DNA of 64,000 bases, from assembly GCA_963970005.1 (NCBI GenBank), contig CAXAMN010001225.1, positions 1,209,010 to 1,273,009 on the forward strand, given 5' to 3'. The DNA comes from Durusdinium trenchii. Taxonomy: Eukaryota > Sar > Dinophyceae > Suessiales > Symbiodiniaceae. How positions within the stretch are numbered: position 1 is the stretch's first letter; every line of letters begins with the position of its first letter. Both the position numbers and the translations under genes were made by a program. The notes under the pieces are model-generated. The model saw only the letters and a program-made list of their open reading frames with translations. It was not told where the DNA came from and did not search any database. Below, piece after piece: positions 60,434-64,000 of the stretch.

Positions 60434-60735
60434 TATGTTGTCCTTGATGTTGTGGAACATGGATTTGGATATTTCTATGTTGTCCTTGATGTTGTGGAAA
60501 GTGGTATTGGAAATGTCTCTGTTGTAACCAATGCTGTGAAAAATGGGTGTGGAATATCTATGTTGTAGCCAATGTTGTGGAAAAAGGTTTTGGAAAGTTC
60601 AATGTTGTGGAAAGATGTTGTTGAGAAGGGACTTTTGTAGCTGGTGGCCCATGTTCCTGGCTGAGGCTGGGGATGAGGATGTTGACAGGTTGAGGTTAAC
60701 CAGGTTAACCGGTTAAAGTTAAAGTTAAAGTCCAT
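60434..60735. repeat. TTGTGGAAA-type and GGTTAA-type tandem repeats
   Basis: 60434-60630 holds five degenerate units containing 'atgttgtggaaa' or 'tgttgtccttgatgttgtgg'. 60691-60733 holds short units 'ggttaacc' and 'gttaaa'. The block separates the last dynein exon from the antisense gene. Confidence 0.75.
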
Positions 60736-60953
60736 AGTTCGTGTCAACTCTTAAAACTTAAAGTATGTGTGTGCAACAATATGTAATCATGTGTGTAGTG
60801 TGGTGTGTGTAACATGTCAATGTCACATGCCACACTGCAGCATGCACCGCTGCAAGCATTGTTTTCACCTCACCGGAACCCCGTCGGTGCTCCAACTCCA
60901 AGAGATGTTCAAGCTTTGCTTGATCATGAATCATGGCAGCTACTGCCTTCTGT

Positions 60954-61673
60954 CTACTCATCACCGCTGTCGCTTTTCTTGCGTTTCTTGTCCTTTTTCT
61001 CCTTTTTCTCCTTTTTATCTTTCTTCTCGACTTTCTCACGTTTCTTCTTTGGTTCCTTGGCGGCATCACCATCCTTCGCTGGTGGTTTCTTCCGCTTGGG
61101 AGCCTCACCCTCCTTGCCAGTGCCCTCAGTCTTCAAAAGGTCACCCACCAGCTTCTGCATTTTTTGTGGCAGCTTGTCTCTGGTGAGGCCGTAGGACTTG
61201 TTGGCCACGTCCATAGTAGCCTTGGCGTCCTCAGGTGTTGCGCCATCTTTCACGAGCAAACCCGCAACAAAAATGAGCCCGGCAATCCTCATGGCCTCCT
61301 TTGTGAGCGTGAGCGCAGCCTTGTAGGTTCCTTTGGCCTCACCAATGACATCCCTCAACTTGGTAGACCCTGAGTGAAGGCAGAAGCTGGCAAGGGCTGT
61401 CATGAGTGGTGCGCAATTTTGCTGGGCCGCCAGCAATTGCTCCAAGGAATCACCAGTGGCTGAGCTGTCTGACTTGAAATGCGCTTCATGTGGAGTCAGG
61501 TTCCAAGTTTCACATGCAGCCCCAACTGCTTGGTACTTATCCTTGAAGCTTTCGAACATGGCCAAGTGTGTTTGATGGAACGACTCCAAGCCTTTCCTCA
61601 CAGCGGCCAAGAACCCTTCAGTGAAGAGCGTGAAGATCTCCAAGGGTTTGCTGAACCTGGGTTTGGCTTCCAT
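60954..61673 (-). CDS. Unrecognised helical protein, last exon, lysine-rich C-terminus
   Basis: 239 codons if Met 61673 starts it; more probably it is the 3' exon of a gene whose other exons lie at 62.0-63.9 kb on the same strand. Residues 1-170 look all-helical (FTLFTEGFLAAVRKGLESF; APLMTALASFCLHSG). The last ~65 residues are lysine/glutamate-rich (KKREKVEKKDKKEKKEKKDK) and may be a nuclear or nucleic-acid-binding tail. No family was recognised. The stop lies 0.7 kb from the last dynein exon, in convergent orientation. Confidence 0.7.
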   Translation of the reverse strand: MEAKPRFSKPLEIFTLFTEGFLAAVRKGLESFHQTHLAMFESFKDKYQAVGAACETWNLTPHEAHFKSDSSATGDSLEQLLAAQQNCAPLMTALASFCLHSGSTKLRDVIGEAKGTYKAALTLTKEAMRIAGLIFVAGLLVKDGATPEDAKATMDVANKSYGLTRDKLPQKMQKLVGDLLKTEGTGKEGEAPKRKKPPAKDGDAAKEPKKKREKVEKKDKKEKKEKKDKKRKKSDSGDE

Positions 61674-61689
61674 GGAGTTCTCACTTGGT

Positions 61690-62026
61690 TATCCCGGTTC
61701 ATATTTACTCTCGACTCAATCACATCACATCATCTATTCATTCTATCAGTCTATCATCTTTCAATAATCTATCGTGAATCGTCTTTCAATATTTTGTAAT
61801 AATACGATAGTAATAATATGATAATATGATATGATTGATATGATATATGATGTGATATATGATATGAATCGTGGTATGAAAAACTAACACTAAAATGAAA
61901 TGCCAATTCAATTGGAATCAGAAATTGAGACCCGGAAACAGTGACAACTTGCTGACTTGACTTGGTGAAAAAGAGAACAGGCAAAGACAAAACACATGAA
62001 AGAACCGTACTGATTCTGACACTCCA
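61690..62026. other. AT-rich intron with ATGATAT repeats
   Basis: Non-coding stretch between two antisense exons, with repeated 'tatgat' and 'gatatga' units at 61800-61870. Confidence 0.6.
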
Positions 62027-62577
62027 TTAAAAACGGCCGGGAAACATCTCATGTCCTTGAACAAGTGAACTTGCGGACAGAATGGACTCACAAGTTCCCA
62101 CCATCTTGAGAACTGTCTCGAAGTCTGCTTGGTCACCGTTCAAGTACTTTGTTTTCTCCTCGATGCCCTGAACCAACTGAAGCGAGGATGCAACCTTTTG
62201 CATCTTGTCTGTGAGAAAGTCCTTGTAGGAGAAGGAGCTCTCAGGATTGGCAACAATGAGGCTCAGGCCTTTCCCATCGCATGCCCACAGCGCGCACAGG
62301 CTCCAATCCCATAGCTGCTTCCTGGCCTTTGTAAGGCCTGTCAAAGTTCGAGCAACTTCGTCTGAGACTTCACAATCTCCGCAAAAGCCCTGAACCTGCT
62401 TGGCCAAGCTTGCCCATGAAACCAGTGCTGCAGCAACATCGGAATCGGAACCGTTTGGTGAAGGGACTTCGAAGGCACTGATGGCCAAACAGGCGTCTGA
62501 GATTGCCTTCAAGCTCACATGTACCGCAAGCTTGGCCGATGGAATCCTCTCCAAAGCAAACTGCATCTCGCCTCAGA
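62027..62577 (-). CDS. Unrecognised helical protein, internal exon
   Basis: Open for about 180 codons: MQFALERIPSAKLAVHVSLK, then ALVSWASLAKQVQGFCGDC, DEVARTLTGLTKARKQLWDW and DFLTDKMQKVASSLQLV. It follows a plausible acceptor ('gatctgag' on the - strand, so the exon begins GCGAGATG). The helical, Ala/Leu/Lys-rich style matches the neighbouring antisense exons, so all are read as one gene. No family was recognised. Confidence 0.6.
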
Positions 62578-62848
62578 TCAAGTCGGGCTTGAAATTTGAA
62601 ACAAAGCCGCAGCCAGAAAATGCTAGCAACAAATGTCACCTGTCCTGTCCTATATTACAATATAGTTTACAGTTTACATAATTATATCATAATGACTCAG
62701 AGTAATTTGTAGTTTAATTTTAGAATCATGAATCACGCATCATTAATTAATCAGTACAGTAATCAGGTGATCCAGAGTCGAAAAGAAATGTTTCCCTAGC
62801 CACAATCCACAAATGAGAAATCATTGATTGATTGACAACTGTCAAGTG

Positions 62849-63297
62849 TCACTGCAGCTGGAAAACGCTGTCGAAGGAATTTGGCACCTTGATGGGACTC
62901 GGCGGGAATGCATCCGCATGCGCTTCGAGACCTGCACTCTCTTCAACGGCATTGGTGGAGTTGCAGACTGCATCTGCCAACACCTCGCCGAACTTCTCAA
63001 AGTCTGGCTGGAAGGACTCAAACCACTTGGTCACTGAATCCAAGCCCTCCTTGAACTTGGCACCAATTTCAGGGGCATCCTCGAAAATGAGCGCCTCCTC
63101 GGAGAATGGTACGAGCATTTTGCAAAGCTTGGAGATGTCCTGTTGCTGCTCATCTGTGTAGGTCGAATCATCTGTCAGAGGCTCCAAGGCACAAACCTCC
63201 TTGCTGGCAGCAAGGAAAGCCTCCAGGTCGACCTGCGGAATCTTGCGCTCCGAGAACTTTTTGACTTCTCCAAGCACAGACGTCCACAGCATCCTGA
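62849..63297 (-). CDS. Unrecognised helical protein, internal exon
   Basis: After 'aatgtcag' on the - strand the frame reads MLWTSVLGEVKKFSERKIPQ, VDLEAFLAASKEVCALEPL, SKLCKMLVPFSEEALIFEDA and WFESFQPDFEKFGEVLADAV. It is acidic and helical. Its order and strand suit an upstream exon of the 60.95-62.57 kb gene. The 3' boundary is uncertain. Confidence 0.6.
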
Positions 63298-63639
63298 CAT
63301 TTGTACACATTTGTAGAGATGGAGTTGGGAGTAGTGCAACCATAAGGTAGGGTCAGGTCCGTCCAAATCACGCGCTGTTTGTGTGGACAAAACCAGCGTT
63401 GATACAGTCACAGTCACAGTACTAGTAACTAAGAGTCTATCAGTCTATCAGTATATCTATTGGTCAGAAAGTGGTCCACAGCGTACAGTCACGACTGAGT
63501 GACTGAGTGCGTAAAAAATGACATGAATCAAAGGTCAATGTCTGAATGACTGAATTTCTGAATGATTCATGTTTCATCGCATTGAAATTGACAAATGACT
63601 CAAATGACTGGTTTTGCTTGACTGGCCTCCAATCCTGTT

Positions 63640-63874
63640 GGGCACCCATCGCAAGCAACAAGCGGTTGCTAAATTGAGCCTTGCTCACCATGGACATGTA
63701 CCTTGCACCCACACTCCAAACGCTGTCTTGTGACTGCCTGACTTGTAGGCAAGCAATGATCCGTTGAAGATCGACCATGCATTGACAGCTGAAACCGGTC
63801 TTGTTCTTGTAGCCGCTCAACTGGTCCATATCCATCTCCTCACCCAGCTTGATGTCTGCAGCCGTTGGCAACCT
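63640..63874 (-). CDS. Unrecognised helical protein, upstream exon
   Basis: Preceded by 'cttcag' on the - strand, the frame reads LPTAADIKLGEEMDMDQLSG, then CQCMVDLQRIIACLQVRQSQ and YMSMVSKAQFSNRLLLAMGA. It probably ends near 63640 (QQDWRPVK). The gene's 5' part lies beyond the right edge of the window. Confidence 0.55.
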
Positions 63875-63929
63875 GAAGCACGAACATGGAACGGAGGGAC
63901 ACCATGGTAGAATATGTAGTAACCAGTGA

Positions 63930-63998
63930 CCGCTCTATCAGTACAGTATCAGTACAGTACCAGTACCAGTGTACCAGTATCAATGGTTATCAATGGTT
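63930..63998. repeat. Short CAGTAC/CAATGGTT repeats at right edge
   Basis: 'atcagtacagt', 'accagtaccagt' and 'tatcaatggt' are each repeated two or three times. The array may continue outside the window. Confidence 0.7.
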
Positions 63999-64000
63999 GA

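Overview
The window looks like nuclear DNA of a dinoflagellate or close alveolate relative. The evidence is a multi-exon axonemal dynein heavy chain gene whose introns repeatedly start with GC instead of GT and are flanked by AGG repeats, a Ty1/copia-type LTR retrotransposon with very long reading frames, and abundant tandem and dispersed repeats. No bacterial operon, rRNA, tRNA or CRISPR was found. The species cannot be named from the sequence.

Layout. 1-4540 is a tandem array of ~755-bp units preceded by a ~70-bp minisatellite that also occurs inside each unit. 4560-7900 is a set of segmental duplications whose modules end in an A-tract. 8300-11900 is mostly repeats and unassigned DNA. From about 11.95 kb to 60.2 kb the + strand carries exons of one dynein heavy chain in the correct order: tail, linker, AAA1, AAA2, AAA3, AAA4, start of the stalk. 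The stalk tip, AAA5, AAA6 and C-terminus are not present. From 60.95 kb to the right edge the - strand holds exons of an unrecognised helical, lysine-tailed protein whose 5' end lies outside the window.

Inside one dynein intron, antisense to the gene, sits an LTR retrotransposon (17264-32833). It has two 181-bp LTRs with no difference seen by eye and a 5-bp target duplication (GGGGG). Read on the - strand it contains gag-protease, integrase-reverse transcriptase-RNase H, and a third ORF of 1801 codons. A perfect 29-bp tandem duplication throws the gag-protease frame out of register with pol; without it both would be one frame.

The most striking item is the third ORF. It joins a region with the signature motifs of Tpt1/KptA RNA 2'-phosphotransferase (NAD-dependent) to a C-terminal region with the full motif series of the endonuclease/exonuclease/phosphatase (DNase I-like) fold. 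Neither is a standard part of a copia element. A motif that lies directly inside the 3' LTR is repeated between pol and this ORF, as would be expected if the ORF had been captured next to the old LTR border.
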